64,000 nucleotides of DNA from Xanthobacteraceae bacterium (GCA_024508855.1 JANINJ010000074.1:62001-126000); one strand, 5' to 3'. Counted from the stretch's first letter, positions 17,347 to 27,981 are shown. Notes: generated by a model from the letters alone, not told the origin. Translations and numbers: made by a program.

Positions 17347-18690
17347 TTATTCGACCGCATAAGTCCGCACCAGTCGCGGCGCGGCCCAGTCTGCGGCCAT
17401 CGCCTCCATCGGCCAGAGGCCGGCGTGCTCGGCCACGAAGGCGATGCGCTGGGTCTGTCCGGCGTCGATCATCAAAGTGTCCAGCCAGAATGGCTTCCAG
17501 CCGTCGTCGAGCCGGTCGAGCAACCGGAAATGGTGACCGTGCAGATGGAAGGTCAGCGGACGCGTCGCACGATTGATGAGCGCGGCGACGACGGGGCGGT
17601 TGCGCTTGGCCCGGAAGGCCGGCAACGACTTTGCTGTGCCGAAGGAGACCGGGGCGACCCAGCCGGACGTCGCTCCGGACGATGCGTCCAGCGGCAGTTC
17701 GACCCGCAGGGCGTTCTTGAGATCGATCTTGATGGGCAGGCCGTTGGAAGGCAGCGGCGGAGGCGGCGACAGGGGCGCGTTACGAAGCGGCGCCTCGGTC
17801 GAGGTCAGCAATCGGGCAACCGGCTGTTGGCGAGTACCGTCGTGCAGGATGATCGGGGAGGCGGAGCCCGGTGCCGCGGTGGCGTCGATGAAGGCGTCGA
17901 TGCGGCTTCCGGGCGCAAGGATGATCTGGCCGCTGCGCGCCAGGAACGGCTCCGCCGGCTGCCCGTCGATGGCCATGACGCGAACATCGTGATTTTCGAT
18001 TTTCAAGGCAATGACATTGCGTTGGCAGCCATTGATGAAGCGGAATCTTATTCGCTCGTTCGGGCGTAGCGGGATGTCCGGGGCCGGTTTGCTGTTAACG
18101 GTATAGATCGGGTTGGCTGATCCGGGATCGGTTCCGGGTGCCGCAGCACTCCCGGTGGCATCGAGCCTATAGTCCTCGATCAGCATCGTCTGGTCCCGGT
18201 CTACCGGGACCTGTTCCTTGTCGCGGGCAACGAGGGGGCATGCAGCCGAGGGCCGCGCCTGACCGTCGCCCAGCATCCTAGCATCGCACATCAGCGTGCC
18301 CGCATGGCGGAAGGCGAGGTTGAAGGTCTCGCTGCCGCCCGGCGCCACCGGCATTCGGGATGTGAGAGGCTCGGAGGCAGGATTGCCATCCAGCCCATGC
18401 CAGTTCAGTACTGCGGGTACCGGCAGTTCGTTGCGGAAGATGACGGCCACTTCGTCGCCGCGGCTTAACGGCGGTTCGGAGCCCGGCCCGTTGGCGGTCA
18501 GGCCCCAGATTGCAGTTTCCGGCTGGCCTGCTCGCAACGCGATCGTCGTGGGATGGGCGCGCAGGATCAGCGGCGGGTGCGGCGTGGACGCAGGCTGGGT
18601 TAAGCCCTCGGCCGGCCGCAACAATGTCGCACCCATTGCGGCGAGGAGGCTGCGGCGGCTGAACATGAAGGGGCGATCAGTCATCGCCAA
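17347..18690 (-). CDS. Multicopper-oxidase-fold protein lacking copper ligands, Tat-exported
   Basis: 447-residue protein with a twin-arginine signal (MFSRRSLLAAMGATLL). It has three cupredoxin-like domains arranged as in multicopper oxidases, but the four copper-binding motifs are largely lost. The HWHG motif reads NWHG (residues 96-99). The GTYWYHSH motif reads GTLMCDAR (131-138). The third motif keeps FHLHGH but lacks its leading His. The final HCHIxxH segment reads WPMEAMAADW. By comparison with FtsP/SufI, a copper-free member of the fold that stabilises the divisome, this protein is probably structural or binding rather than an oxidase. The start may be six bases downstream at 18684. Oxidase function is unlikely. 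Confidence 0.85.
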   Translation of the reverse strand: MAMTDRPFMFSRRSLLAAMGATLLRPAEGLTQPASTPHPPLILRAHPTTIALRAGQPETAIWGLTANGPGSEPPLSRGDEVAVIFRNELPVPAVLNWHGLDGNPASEPLTSRMPVAPGGSETFNLAFRHAGTLMCDARMLGDGQARPSAACPLVARDKEQVPVDRDQTMLIEDYRLDATGSAAAPGTDPGSANPIYTVNSKPAPDIPLRPNERIRFRFINGCQRNVIALKIENHDVRVMAIDGQPAEPFLARSGQIILAPGSRIDAFIDATAAPGSASPIILHDGTRQQPVARLLTSTEAPLRNAPLSPPPPLPSNGLPIKIDLKNALRVELPLDASSGATSGWVAPVSFGTAKSLPAFRAKRNRPVVAALINRATRPLTFHLHGHHFRLLDRLDDGWKPFWLDTLMIDAGQTQRIAFVAEHAGLWPMEAMAADWAAPRLVRTYAVE

Positions 18691-18941
18691 ATCCGGACCA
18701 TTTTCCGGCCGGGAAGTCCAGCCGGGGCCGATGGCCGGAAAACGGCCTAACCGGCCATTTTTTTGCTGCGAACCGGTGTCTGCATGCTATAAGCCCGCCG
18801 CAACGATCGTGGCGATTTCGGGTGTCTGTATCCAACATCATCGCGATTGATCTCAATAAGTTGGAGCACGACGTCTACCGAAAACCGCTTCGCATTTTTC
18901 GGCGTCATGCTTCGGCATTGCGGCCGGAGAGGGTGCAAAGC

Positions 18942-19026
18942 GCGGGCGTGGCGGAACTGGTAGACGCGCTGGATTTAGGTTCCAGTGACGAAAGTTGTGG
19001 GGGTTCGAGTCCCTCCGCCCGCACCA
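18942..19026 (+). tRNA. tRNA-Leu (UAG)
   Basis: Cloverleaf with acceptor GCGGGCG / CGCCCGC, anticodon stem-loop CTGGA-TTTAGGT-TCCAG (anticodon TAG), a class-II long variable arm (GACGAAAGTTGTG), GTTCGAGTC T-loop region and an encoded CCA end. Confidence 0.97.
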
Positions 19027-19184
19027 AGCGCGATCCGCGTTTGCACTGAACGATTTCCCGGGGGACAGGTTTCCGTAAGGATATTGAGTCCGCCGAACCA
19101 CTGACGCTGGCGTGAAGCCATGCGTCGCCTAGGATTGACAACGTCCGGCCGCTGGCCGGATCAAGTGGGAAGAAGATTGACGCC

Positions 19185-20546
19185 ATGCAGGTGAATGAAA
19201 CCCTCGCCGAGGGACTGAAGCACGAATTCCAGATCAGCGTTCCGGCCGCCGATATCGAGGCGAAGGCCGACGCTCAGCTTGCCGATCTGAAGGGCAAGGT
19301 GCGCCTGAACGGTTTTCGTCCGGGCAAGGTCCCGACCGCCCACCTGAAGAAGCTCTACGGCCGCTCGGTGATGGCCGAGACGGTGGAAAAGACCATTCAG
19401 GAAACCAACAACCAGATCTTCACCGAGCGCGGTTTCAAGCTCGCGTCCGAGCCGAAGGTCACGCTGCCGACGGAAGAGAAGGCGGTCGAGGATATCCTGA
19501 GCGGTAAATCCGATCTGACCTACACGGTTGCGATCGAGGTGGTGCCGGCGATCCAGCTGGCCGACTTCAAGACCTTCACCGTCGAGAAGCAGGTGGCGGA
19601 TGTCACCGACGCCGACGTCGACGAGGCGATCAAGCGGATCGCCGATCAGAATCGCGATTATGCCGACAAGGGCGAGGGCGCCAAGGCCGAGTCCGGCGAC
19701 CGCGTCACCATTTCGTTCAAGGGCACCATCGACGGCACGCCGTTCGAGGGCGGCACCGGCGAGGGCATCCAAGTGCTGATCGGATCCGGGACGTTCATTC
19801 CGGGTTTCGAGGATCAGTTGATCGGCATTGCCAAGGACGAGACCCGTACGCTCAAGGTGCCGTTCCCGAAGAACTACGGCAATGCCGAACTGGCCGGCAA
19901 GGATGCCGAGTTCGAGACCACCGCGACGCTGATCGAAGCGCCGAAGGACAAGGTGATCGACGACGAGTTCGCCAAGTCGCTTGGCCTCGAGTCGCTCGAC
20001 AAGCTGAAGGAAGCCGCGCGCGAGCGGATGACGGCGGAATTCGCCGGTGCGACACGTCAGCGCGTCAAGCGGGCGCTGCTGGATCGGCTGGACGAGACCC
20101 ATCGCTTCGAAGCGCCGCAGTCGCTGGTCGACGAAGAGTTCAACCTGATGTGGAACTCGATCAAGGCGGAGATGGAATCGGCCGGCAAGACTTTTGCCGA
20201 CGAAGACACCACCGAAGATGCCGCCAAGGAAGAGTATCGCAAGATCGCCGACCGCCGCGTGCGGCTGGGCCTCGTGCTTTCCGAGATCGGAGAGAAGAAC
20301 AAGATCACCGTGACCGACGACGAAGTCAGCCGCGCCGTGATCGACCGCGCGCGGCAGATGCCGGGCCGCGAAAAGGAAGTCTGGGATTATTATCGAAGCA
20401 ATCCCAGTGCCTTGGCCCAGCTTCGTGCACCTATCTTCGAAGACAAGGTGGTAGATTTCATCCTTGAACTCGCCAACGTGACCGAGAAGAAAGTCTCTCG
20501 CGAGGATCTCTACAAGGACGACGATGCGGAGAAGTCGGCAGCCTGA
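19185..20546 (+). CDS. tig: Trigger factor (ribosome-associated chaperone / PPIase)
   Basis: 453 residues. The N-terminal ribosome-binding domain has the signature [17 protein letters not shown]. The central FKBP-type prolyl isomerase domain (residues ~165-245) shows [32 protein letters not shown] and [11 protein letters not shown]. The C-terminal helical chaperone domain ends with an acidic/lysine tail. It binds near the ribosome exit tunnel and helps nascent proteins fold. It precedes clpP-clpX-lon in the conserved proteobacterial order, but its own terminator separates it from clpP. Confidence 0.99.
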   Translation: MQVNETLAEGLKHEFQISVPAADIEAKADAQLADLKGKVRLNGFRPGKVPTAHLKKLYGRSVMAETVEKTIQETNNQIFTERGFKLASEPKVTLPTEEKAVEDILSGKSDLTYTVAIEVVPAIQLADFKTFTVEKQVADVTDADVDEAIKRIADQNRDYADKGEGAKAESGDRVTISFKGTIDGTPFEGGTGEGIQVLIGSGTFIPGFEDQLIGIAKDETRTLKVPFPKNYGNAELAGKDAEFETTATLIEAPKDKVIDDEFAKSLGLESLDKLKEAARERMTAEFAGATRQRVKRALLDRLDETHRFEAPQSLVDEEFNLMWNSIKAEMESAGKTFADEDTTEDAAKEEYRKIADRRVRLGLVLSEIGEKNKITVTDDEVSRAVIDRARQMPGREKEVWDYYRSNPSALAQLRAPIFEDKVVDFILELANVTEKKVSREDLYKDDDAEKSAA

Positions 20547-20583
20547 TCTGCCGATCTATCCTCCGGCACCCACGACGATCGAG

Positions 20584-20624
20584 AAGGGCACGCGCGGATG
20601 AGCCGCGGGTGCCCTTCGTTTTTT
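20584..20624 (+). terminator. Intrinsic terminator of tig
   Basis: AAGGGCAC-G-CGCGG pairs with CCGCG-G-GTGCCCTT (one G-G mismatch), followed by a six-T run. Confidence 0.9.
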
Positions 20625-20886
20625 GGCCGTTAAGCCTACCGTCTGAAATCGGCGCGGCGACGGGTCCGTGCGGGTTTGCCTGAACCGGCGAATCGGCTTG
20701 AACTATCCCAAACAGGCGGCGGCGCCGGCGGTCTTGTCGTCGGTCGATCGGCTCATATCTGTACGCCGCTTGGTTAACTGCCTTGCTTGTTAAGTCCTGC
20801 CTCACGGGACGTTCGCCGGCCACCGTATCTGGAGGTATTCCAGCACGGCGGGGTGGTGAATGGTCCAGACAACCTTCAGGTGATAA

Positions 20887-21525
20887 ATGCGCGATCCGGT
20901 CGAAACCTACATGAACCTCGTTCCGATGGTGGTTGAACAAACCAACCGCGGCGAACGGGCCTACGACATTTTTTCGCGCCTTCTGAAGGAGCGCATCATC
21001 TTCCTGACCGGTCCGGTCGAGGATGGCATGTCGACGCTGGTCGTCGCGCAACTGCTGTTCCTGGAAGCCGAGAATCCGAAGAAGGAAATCTCGATGTACA
21101 TCAACTCGCCGGGCGGCGTGGTAACGTCGGGCCTCGCGATCTATGACACCATGCAGTTCATCCGTCCGCCGGTCATCACGCTATGCACGGGGCAGGCCGC
21201 ATCGATGGGCTCGCTGCTGCTGGCTGCCGGCGAGAAGAACATGCGTTACTCGCTGCCGAACGCACGCATCATGGTTCACCAGCCCTCCGGCGGATTCCAG
21301 GGCCAGGCGACTGACATCATGCTGCACGCGCAGGAAATCCTGAATCTCAAGAAGCGGCTCAACGAAATCTACGTCAAGCACACCGGTCAGACCTACAAGG
21401 CCATTGAAGAGGCTCTTGAGCGCGACAAGTTCCTGACCGCCGATGCGGCCAAGGAGTTTGGCATCGTCGACAAGGTCGTCGACAAGCGCGAAGACGAACC
21501 GGCGCCCGCTCCCAAAGGGTCCTGA
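20887..21525 (+). CDS. clpP: ATP-dependent Clp protease proteolytic subunit
   Basis: 212-residue serine peptidase forming the two-ring ClpP chamber. Catalytic Ser106 lies in [11 protein letters not shown] and His131 in MVHQPSGG; the Asp is near residue 180 in the [16 protein letters not shown] region. The start is [33 protein letters not shown], normal for Rhizobiales with a short propeptide. It works with ClpX encoded 410 bp downstream. A hairpin directly follows the stop. Confidence 0.99.
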   Translation: MRDPVETYMNLVPMVVEQTNRGERAYDIFSRLLKERIIFLTGPVEDGMSTLVVAQLLFLEAENPKKEISMYINSPGGVVTSGLAIYDTMQFIRPPVITLCTGQAASMGSLLLAAGEKNMRYSLPNARIMVHQPSGGFQGQATDIMLHAQEILNLKKRLNEIYVKHTGQTYKAIEEALERDKFLTADAAKEFGIVDKVVDKREDEPAPAPKGS

Positions 21526-21536
21526 TCATTGCGAGC

Positions 21537-21566
21537 GTGATGGCTGCGCGGTGTCGCGGCCATCAC
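21537..21566 (+). other. Strong hairpin 3' of clpP
   Basis: GTGATGGC (21537-21544) pairs with GCCATCAC (21559-21566), with an inner CGCG/CGCG stem around GTGT. There is no T-tract, so this is a stabilising or attenuating structure rather than a typical terminator. Confidence 0.55.
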
Positions 21567-21936
21567 GTGAATATCCGGAATAATTTCGTGTTCTGGCATC
21601 AACGGTTCCATCACGGACCATTGGAGGTACGTAACAATCGGTGCCACGCCAGAGGTGAATTTAGGCCGATTAGGGGTCGCTTACCGGGCCCAAATCACGC
21701 TATTGTCACGGCATTGGACGATTTGCCGATTAGCGAATTCTTGATAGTCGGCTGTCACCATGGTTGGCTGGTGACATGCGTTGATATGCGAAAGAATTGG
21801 GCCAGCCACGATTCGGCTGGCTGATATGATAGAGGGTCTTTTTGGTACGGATTTTGCTCCTATGTAGACAAGCCGGCGATTGTGCCGGGATGGAGCGATC
21901 TTCATCGACAAGATCGAACGGCGGACGGAGATAGGA
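21567..21936 (+). other. Gene-free clpP-clpX intergenic region
   Basis: About 370 bases without a supported gene. It contains a second dyad, GCCAGCC (21801-21807) / GGCTGGC (21815-21821), and presumably the clpX promoter, which I could not assign with confidence. No RNA family was recognised. Confidence 0.5.
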
Positions 21937-23211
21937 ATGAGCAAGGTCGGTACTGGCGACTCAAAGAACACTCTCTATTGCTCGTTCTGCGGCAAGAGCC
22001 AGCACGAAGTTCGCAAACTGATCGCGGGTCCCACCGTGTTCATTTGCGACGAGTGCGTCGAGCTCTGCATGGACATCATTCGCGAGGAGAACAAGTCCTC
22101 GCTGGTGAAGTCGCGCGACGGGATTCCGACACCGAAGGAAATCTGCAAGGTTCTCGATGACTATGTCATCGGCCAGGGCCATGCAAAGAAGGTCCTCTCG
22201 GTCGCGGTGCACAACCACTACAAGCGCCTCAATCACCAGACCAAGCACAACGACGTCGAACTGGCGAAGTCGAATATCCTGCTGATTGGGCCGACCGGCT
22301 CCGGCAAGACGCTGCTGGCGCAGACGCTGGCGCGCATCCTCGACGTGCCGTTCACGATGGCGGACGCCACGACGCTGACCGAAGCCGGTTACGTCGGCGA
22401 GGACGTCGAGAACATCATCCTGAAGCTGCTGCAGGCTGCCGACTACAATGTCGAGCGGGCGCAGCGCGGCATCGTCTATATCGACGAAATCGACAAGATC
22501 TCGCGCAAGTCCGACAATCCGTCGATCACGCGCGATGTCTCGGGCGAGGGCGTGCAGCAGGCGCTGCTGAAGATCATGGAAGGCACCGTGGCTTCGGTGC
22601 CGCCGCAGGGTGGCCGCAAGCATCCGCAGCAGGAATTCCTGCAGGTCGACACCACCAACATCCTCTTCATCTGCGGCGGTGCGTTCTCCGGTCTCGAGAA
22701 GATCATCTCGTCGCGCGGGCGGACCACGTCGATCGGCTTCGCTGCGCAGGTACTGGCGCCGGAAGATCGCCGCACCGGCGAAATCTTCCGCCACGTCGAG
22801 CCGGAAGATCTGCTGAAGTACGGCCTGATCCCCGAATTCGTCGGACGTCTCCCGGTGGTGGCGACGCTCGAAGATCTCGACGAGGCCTCGCTGAAGAAGA
22901 TTCTCACCGATCCGAAGAACGCGCTGGTGAAGCAGTATCAGCGGCTGTTCGAGATGGAGAACATCGAACTCACCTTCGCCGACGAGGCGCTTGGCGCGGT
23001 CGCCCGCAAGGCGATCGAGCGCAAGACCGGTGCGCGCGGACTGCGCTCCATCCTGGAGAGCATCCTGCTCGAGACGATGTTCGACCTTCCGGGCCTCGAG
23101 GGCGTGGAAGAGGTGGTGATCTCGCGCGAAGTAGTCGAAGGAACCGCGCGTCCGCTCTACATTTATGCGGACCGTTCCGATCGCGCGACGGAAACCAGCG
23201 CCAGCGCCTGA
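21937..23211 (+). CDS. clpX: ATP-dependent Clp protease ATP-binding subunit ClpX
   Basis: 424-residue AAA+ unfoldase. The N-terminal zinc-binding domain has [13 protein letters not shown] and [10 protein letters not shown] (four Cys). Walker A is [18 protein letters not shown], Walker B is [11 protein letters not shown], the pore loop is GYVGEDVE, and the sensor-2/C-terminal region has [18 protein letters not shown]. It unfolds tagged substrates for ClpP and in alphaproteobacteria controls cell-cycle proteolysis. ATG 21937, in the GGAATG context, is the family start ([15 protein letters not shown]); an upstream in-frame extension is not conserved. Confidence 0.99.
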   Translation: MSKVGTGDSKNTLYCSFCGKSQHEVRKLIAGPTVFICDECVELCMDIIREENKSSLVKSRDGIPTPKEICKVLDDYVIGQGHAKKVLSVAVHNHYKRLNHQTKHNDVELAKSNILLIGPTGSGKTLLAQTLARILDVPFTMADATTLTEAGYVGEDVENIILKLLQAADYNVERAQRGIVYIDEIDKISRKSDNPSITRDVSGEGVQQALLKIMEGTVASVPPQGGRKHPQQEFLQVDTTNILFICGGAFSGLEKIISSRGRTTSIGFAAQVLAPEDRRTGEIFRHVEPEDLLKYGLIPEFVGRLPVVATLEDLDEASLKKILTDPKNALVKQYQRLFEMENIELTFADEALGAVARKAIERKTGARGLRSILESILLETMFDLPGLEGVEEVVISREVVEGTARPLYIYADRSDRATETSASA

Positions 23212-23321
23212 TTCGGCGCTGCCGCGGTTTTGTCCGGTGGCGTTTCGACGCCGCCGGATGCGCTCATTGCGTGCAACGCTGCTTTGCAGTTGAGCGCTGC
23301 GCACAGGCGCTTCCTGCCGAC

Positions 23322-23351
23322 TTGACACCTCCATATGCGATAGCCACCTAA
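23322..23351 (+). promoter_or_regulatory. Candidate lon promoter
   Basis: A perfect TTGACA (-35) at 23322-23327, preceded by C (heat-shock sigma-32-like CTTGACA), with a weak -10 such as ACCTAA around 23346-23351. It lies ~155 nt upstream of lon in the clpX-lon gap. Which sigma factor reads it cannot be decided by eye. Confidence 0.35.
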
Positions 23352-23507
23352 TGCTGCTGGCGAAGACTTTTTCGCAGGATTCGCCAAACTACCATTCCCG
23401 ATAGGCAGACCGCGTCGCGGTCGATTTATCCGGAATATTTCGGCACCTTGCGGCGGTTGCGCATGATGCGGACTGCGTGCAAGGGGGCACAGCAAAGGAA
23501 ATCGGCC

Positions 23508-25934
23508 ATGACTGGCTCCAAAACTCGGCCAACTATCGTTCACGGCGAAAGCCACTCCTATCCGGTGCTGCCGCTCCGCGACATCGTCGTCTTCCCGCAC
23601 ATGATCGTGCCGCTGTTCGTCGGCCGCGAGAAATCGATCCGTGCGCTCGAAGAGGTGATGAAGAACGACGCGCTGATCATGCTGGCCACGCAGAAGAATG
23701 CGTCGGACGATGATCCAGCTCCGGATTCGATCTACGAGATCGGAACGCTCGCCAGCGTATTGCAGCTTTTGAAATTGCCCGACGGCACCGTGAAGGTGCT
23801 GGTCGAAGGGCTCGAGCGCGCGCGCGTCGAGAAGTACACCGATCGTTCCGAATATTACGAAGCGTCCGCTGTGGCGCTTGCGGATACCGATGCCACCAGC
23901 GTCGAAGCGGAAGCGCTCGCGCGTTCGGTCGTGTCGGATTTCGAAAGCTACGTGAAGCTGAACAAGAAGATCTCGGCGGAAGTGGTCGCGGTCGTTCAGG
24001 CCAAGACCGACTTTGCCGAACTCAGCGACACCGTCGCGTCGCATCTCGCCGTCAAGATCGCGGATCGCCAGGCTATCCTGGAGACGCTGTCCGTCACGGC
24101 GCGTCTTGAGAAGGTGCTGGGCCTGATGGAGAGTGAAATCTCCGTGCTGCAGGTCGAGAAGCGCATCCGTTCGCGCGTCAAGCGCCAGATGGAGAAGACG
24201 CAGCGCGAGTATTATCTCAACGAGCAGATGAAGGCGATCCAGAAGGAGCTCGGCGACGACGAAGGTCGCGACGAGTTGGCCGATCTGGAAGAGAAGATTG
24301 CCAAGACCAAGCTTTCCAAGGAAGCGCGGGAGAAGGCGCAGCACGAACTCAAGAAGCTGCGTCAGATGTCGCCGATGTCCGCGGAAGCCACCGTCGTGCG
24401 CAACTATCTCGACTGGCTGCTGTCTATACCGTGGAACAAGAAGTCGAAGGTCAAGAAGGACTTGGCTGCCGCGCAGGCGGTGCTCGACGAGGACCACTAC
24501 GGGTTAGAGAAGGTCAAGGACCGCATCGTCGAGTATCTCGCGGTGCAGTCGCGCGCCAACAAGCTGACCGGTCCGATCCTGTGTCTCGTCGGCCCTCCGG
24601 GCGTCGGCAAGACCTCGCTCGGCAAGTCGATCGCGAAAGCGACCGGCCGTGAGTTCGTGCGCGTGTCGCTCGGCGGCGTACGTGACGAAGCGGAAATCCG
24701 TGGTCACCGGCGGACCTATATCGGTTCGATGCCCGGCAAGATCATCCAGTCGATGCGCAAGGCGAAGACCTCGAACCCGCTGTTCCTGCTGGACGAGATC
24801 GACAAGATGGGCGCCGACTTCCGCGGCGATCCGTCGTCGGCGCTGCTTGAGGTCCTCGACCCCGAGCAGAACGGCACCTTCGCCGACCACTATCTCGAGG
24901 TCGATTACGATCTCTCCAACGTGATGTTCATCACGACCGCGAATACGCTGAATATTCCCGGCCCGCTGATGGACCGCATGGAGATCATCCGGATCGCCGG
25001 CTACACGGAGAACGAGAAGGTTGAGATCGCTCGCAAGCATCTCATCCCGACCGCGCTCTCCAAGCACGGCCTGGACTCGAAGGAGTGGTCGATCGACGAC
25101 GACGCGCTGCTGCTGCTGATCCGTCGCTACACCCGCGAAGCGGGCGTGCGTAATCTGGAGCGTGAGCTTTCGACACTGGCCCGCAAGGCCGTGAAGGAGC
25201 TGATGCTCTCGAAGAAGAAGTCGGTGAAGATCACCGAGAAGTCCCTTGAGGATTTCCTCGGCGTTCCGAAGTTCCGCTTCGGCGAGATCGAGAGCGACGA
25301 CCAGGTCGGTGTCGTGACCGGCCTTGCGTGGACCGACGTCGGCGGCGAGTTGCTGACCATCGAAAGCGTCATGATGCCCGGCAAGGGCAGAATGACGGTG
25401 ACCGGCAACCTGCGCGACGTCATGAAGGAATCGATCTCGGCGGCGGCGTCCTACGTCCGCTCGCGCGCGATCACCTTCGGGATCGAGCCGCCGCTGTTCG
25501 AGCGGCGCGACATCCACGTCCATGTGCCGGAAGGCGCGACGCCGAAGGATGGTCCTTCGGCCGGTGTGGCGATGGCCACGACGATCGTTTCGGTGTTGAC
25601 CGGCATTCCGATCCGGCACGACATCGCGATGACCGGCGAGATCACGCTGCGCGGTCGTGTGCTTCCGATCGGCGGATTGAAGGAGAAGCTGTTGGCTGCG
25701 GCTCGCGGCGGCATCAAGACGGTGCTGATCCCCGAGGACAACGCCAAGGATCTCACCGAGATCTCCGACGCCATCAAGGGCGGACTGGAAATCATCCCGG
25801 TCTCGCGGATGGACGAGGTGATTGCCAAGGCGCTGGTTCGCCAGCCCAAGGCGATCGAGTGGGAAGAAGACACCAAAGTCCCGGCCACCCCAAACGCGGG
25901 TGACGAGGCGGCCGGTGGTTTGACGGCCCACTAA
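23508..25934 (+). CDS. lon: ATP-dependent Lon protease (LonA)
   Basis: 808 residues: N-terminal substrate-binding LAN domain ([26 protein letters not shown]), a coiled-coil region, AAA+ module with Walker [17 protein letters not shown] and Walker [13 protein letters not shown], then the protease domain. The catalytic dyad is Ser in [11 protein letters not shown] (~residue 684) and Lys in [12 protein letters not shown] (~725). It degrades misfolded and regulatory proteins. ATG 23508 is chosen because homology starts at MTGSKTRP; an open frame extends 20 codons further upstream. The tail ([15 protein letters not shown]) is low-complexity. A terminator follows. Confidence 0.99.
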   Translation: MTGSKTRPTIVHGESHSYPVLPLRDIVVFPHMIVPLFVGREKSIRALEEVMKNDALIMLATQKNASDDDPAPDSIYEIGTLASVLQLLKLPDGTVKVLVEGLERARVEKYTDRSEYYEASAVALADTDATSVEAEALARSVVSDFESYVKLNKKISAEVVAVVQAKTDFAELSDTVASHLAVKIADRQAILETLSVTARLEKVLGLMESEISVLQVEKRIRSRVKRQMEKTQREYYLNEQMKAIQKELGDDEGRDELADLEEKIAKTKLSKEAREKAQHELKKLRQMSPMSAEATVVRNYLDWLLSIPWNKKSKVKKDLAAAQAVLDEDHYGLEKVKDRIVEYLAVQSRANKLTGPILCLVGPPGVGKTSLGKSIAKATGREFVRVSLGGVRDEAEIRGHRRTYIGSMPGKIIQSMRKAKTSNPLFLLDEIDKMGADFRGDPSSALLEVLDPEQNGTFADHYLEVDYDLSNVMFITTANTLNIPGPLMDRMEIIRIAGYTENEKVEIARKHLIPTALSKHGLDSKEWSIDDDALLLLIRRYTREAGVRNLERELSTLARKAVKELMLSKKKSVKITEKSLEDFLGVPKFRFGEIESDDQVGVVTGLAWTDVGGELLTIESVMMPGKGRMTVTGNLRDVMKESISAAASYVRSRAITFGIEPPLFERRDIHVHVPEGATPKDGPSAGVAMATTIVSVLTGIPIRHDIAMTGEITLRGRVLPIGGLKEKLLAAARGGIKTVLIPEDNAKDLTEISDAIKGGLEIIPVSRMDEVIAKALVRQPKAIEWEEDTKVPATPNAGDEAAGGLTAH

Positions 25935-25958
25935 GCGCCTTCGACCGGATCGAAGATC

Positions 25959-25987
25959 AGCGGCGTCCTTCGGGACGCCGCTTTTTT
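25959..25987 (+). terminator. Intrinsic terminator of lon
   Basis: AGCGGCGTCC (25959-25968), TTCG tetraloop, GGACGCCGCT (25973-25982), then a six-T run. Confidence 0.95.
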
Positions 25988-26037
25988 ATGGACGCTGTCG
26001 CTGCATGGCGCATGATCCGGCGATGTTGGAGGAAGCG

Positions 26038-26439
26038 ATGAAAGTTGACGGGCAATGTCACTGCGGGATGGTTTCGTTCGAAGCCACGATGGATCCGGCT
26101 CGGGTGTCGGTTTGCCACTGCACCGATTGTCAGACGCTGACCGGCTCGCCGTTTCGCGTCACGGCGCCGACTGCGCGCGCGAATATCCGGCTCACCGGTG
26201 AAGCTCCCAAGATCTACGTCAAGGTCGGCGCCAGCGGCAACAAGCGTCGCCAGTATTTCTGTCCGGAATGCGGGACGCCGGTCTTCGTGAGCGGAGAGGA
26301 CGATGCGGGCGAGTGGGGAATTCGCTGGGGCTGCATCCGGCAGCGGGCGGAACTCAAACCGGCTCGGCAAATCTGGCGGCGCTCGGCGCTGCCGTGGCTC
26401 GGAGAGGTGGACGAACTTCCGGGCCGCGCCACGGATTGA
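26038..26439 (+). CDS. GFA family (glutathione-dependent formaldehyde-activating-like) zinc protein
   Basis: 133-residue protein starting MKVDGQCHCGMVSFEA. The family's zinc-binding cysteines are visible: GQCHCG, VCHCTDCQTLTGSPFRV and YFCPECGTPVF. It matches the GFA/CENP-V fold found in many small proteins of mostly unknown substrate; true formaldehyde activation is doubtful for most members. An open extension to 26005 adds eleven residues but homology begins at 26038. It lies between lon and tRNA-Val. Confidence 0.9.
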   Translation: MKVDGQCHCGMVSFEATMDPARVSVCHCTDCQTLTGSPFRVTAPTARANIRLTGEAPKIYVKVGASGNKRRQYFCPECGTPVFVSGEDDAGEWGIRWGCIRQRAELKPARQIWRRSALPWLGEVDELPGRATD

Positions 26440-26479
26440 CCCGTTGCACCGGAACAAATGACAGCGCGGGGGAAGTTAA

Positions 26480-26556
26480 TGGTGGGCGGCTACGGATTCG
26501 AACCGCAGACCCTCTCGGTGTAAACGAGATGCTCTAACCAGCTGAGCTAGCCGCCC
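26480..26556 (-). tRNA. tRNA-Val (UAC)
   Basis: Read on the minus strand: acceptor GGGCGGC / GCCGCCC, D-arm GCTCAGCTGGTTAGAGC, anticodon stem-loop TCTCG-TTTACAC-CGAGA (anticodon TAC), T-arm with GGTTCGAATCC, discriminator A and encoded CCA. Confidence 0.97.
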
Positions 26557-26606
26557 ACGGCTTCTCTTTAGCCTCTTGGCCGCTATCGATGCAAGCTCAT
26601 GCGCGT

Positions 26607-27860
26607 CTACGCCCGTTCTTCCCAGATCGTCGCCAGATGTACGATGGTGCGCACCGCGGCCTGCATGTCCTGCACGCTGACCCATTCGGTGCGCGAGTGG
26701 AATGCGTGTTCACCGGCGAAGACATTGGGGCAGGGTAGTCCCATGAAGGACAGCCGCGAGCCGTCGGTGCCGCCTCGGATGCTGGAGCGCACCGGCTGCA
26801 GACCGGCGCGGCGGATCGCTTCCATCGCGTTGTCGACCACCTCGGGATGACGGTCGATCACCTGCTTCATGTTGCGGTACTGCTCCTTGATCTCGATCGC
26901 GTAGGACGAGTGCGGAAAATCCTTCATCACGTCCTTGACGATGGTTTCGAGCAGCGCCTCCTTGTCGCGCAGGCCCTGATCGGTGAAGTCGCGCACGATG
27001 AATGCAATCGTCGCACTCTCCAGCGCGCCGCCGATGCCGACCGGGTGCAGGAAGCCTTCCTTGCCCTCGGTGGTCTCCGGCGAGCAGGTGTCCTGCGGCA
27101 GCCGTTCGACGATGCGCGCGGCGATCTTGATGGCGTGCTCCATCTTGCCCTTGGCGAAGCCCGGATGCGCGCTGACGCCGGTGATGGTGACGGTCGCTGC
27201 ATCCGCCGAGAACGTCTCGTCCTCCAGATGGCCCGCCGATTCGCCGTCGATGGTGTAGCCGAACGCCGCGCCCAGCTTCTTCATGTCGACCTTGTCGACG
27301 CCGCGGCCGATTTCCTCGTCGGGCGTGAACAGGATGCGGATCGTGCCGTGCTTGAGTTGTGGATTGCTGATCAGGAATCGCGCCGCGTCCATGATCTCGG
27401 CAACACCGGCCTTGTTGTCGGCGCCGAGCAGGGTGGTGCCGTCGGAGGTGACGATGTCGTTGCCGATCTGCTCTTTCAGCGCCGGATTGTCGCGCACGCG
27501 GATCACCTGGGCCGGATCGCCCGGCAGCACGATGTCGCCGCCCTGATAGTTTTTGACGATCTGAGGTTTGACGTCGGCGCCGGAACAATCCGGCGAGGTG
27601 TCCATATGCGAGCAGAAACAGATCACCGGCACGGTCTTGTCGGTATTGGCCGGGATCGTCGCATAGACGTAGCCATGTTCGTCGAGATGGGCGTCGGCGA
27701 TGCCGATCTCGTGCAGTTCGCGCACCAGCAGCATGCCGAGATTTTTCTGCTTGGCGGTCGAAGGGCAGGTGGGGGAGGCGGGATCGGACTGGGTGTCGAT
27801 CACCACATAGCGCAGGAAGCGCTCGGTCACGCCGTAGTCGAACTGGATGGGAGATGGCAC
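26607..27860 (-). CDS. pepT: Peptidase T (tripeptide aminopeptidase)
   Basis: 417-residue M20-family zinc peptidase that removes the N-terminal residue from tripeptides. Metal/catalytic motifs: CFCSHMDTSPDCSG (His and Asp), TTLLGADNKAGVAEIMDAARFL (bridging Asp) and ILFTPDEEIGRGVDKVDMKKLG (catalytic Glu and metal ligand). RGGTDGSRLSFMGLPCPNVFAGEHAFHSRTEWV carries the C-terminal signature and the last metal His. Length is typical of PepT. It is on the minus strand between tRNA-Val and the HU-like gene. Confidence 0.96.
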   Translation of the reverse strand: MPSPIQFDYGVTERFLRYVVIDTQSDPASPTCPSTAKQKNLGMLLVRELHEIGIADAHLDEHGYVYATIPANTDKTVPVICFCSHMDTSPDCSGADVKPQIVKNYQGGDIVLPGDPAQVIRVRDNPALKEQIGNDIVTSDGTTLLGADNKAGVAEIMDAARFLISNPQLKHGTIRILFTPDEEIGRGVDKVDMKKLGAAFGYTIDGESAGHLEDETFSADAATVTITGVSAHPGFAKGKMEHAIKIAARIVERLPQDTCSPETTEGKEGFLHPVGIGGALESATIAFIVRDFTDQGLRDKEALLETIVKDVMKDFPHSSYAIEIKEQYRNMKQVIDRHPEVVDNAMEAIRRAGLQPVRSSIRGGTDGSRLSFMGLPCPNVFAGEHAFHSRTEWVSVQDMQAAVRTIVHLATIWEERA

Positions 27861-27914
27861 GATGAAAACTCCCCTAAAAGCAATCGCTTGAAACTACGAC
27901 CGCCTGAAACAGAA

Positions 27915-27958
27915 ACGTCACCCCGGGCAGCCGCATGTGCGACGGCCCGGAGTGACGT
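27915..27958 (-). terminator. Hairpin 3' of the HU-like gene
   Basis: ACGTCAC-c-CCGGGC pairs with GCCCGG-a-GTGACGT; on the minus strand a modest T-rich run (GTTTCTGTTTC) follows. It lies 24 nt beyond the HU stop. Confidence 0.55.
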
Positions 27959-27981
27959 AACACAAGTCACGCCTGATGAAA

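Noticed and set aside
17347-18690. Functional laccase / cuprous oxidase linked to the copper operon at 48.7-54.2 kb.
   Set aside because: Copper-binding His and Cys residues are missing at the four motifs, and the gene is 30 kb away next to an enolase-superfamily gene.
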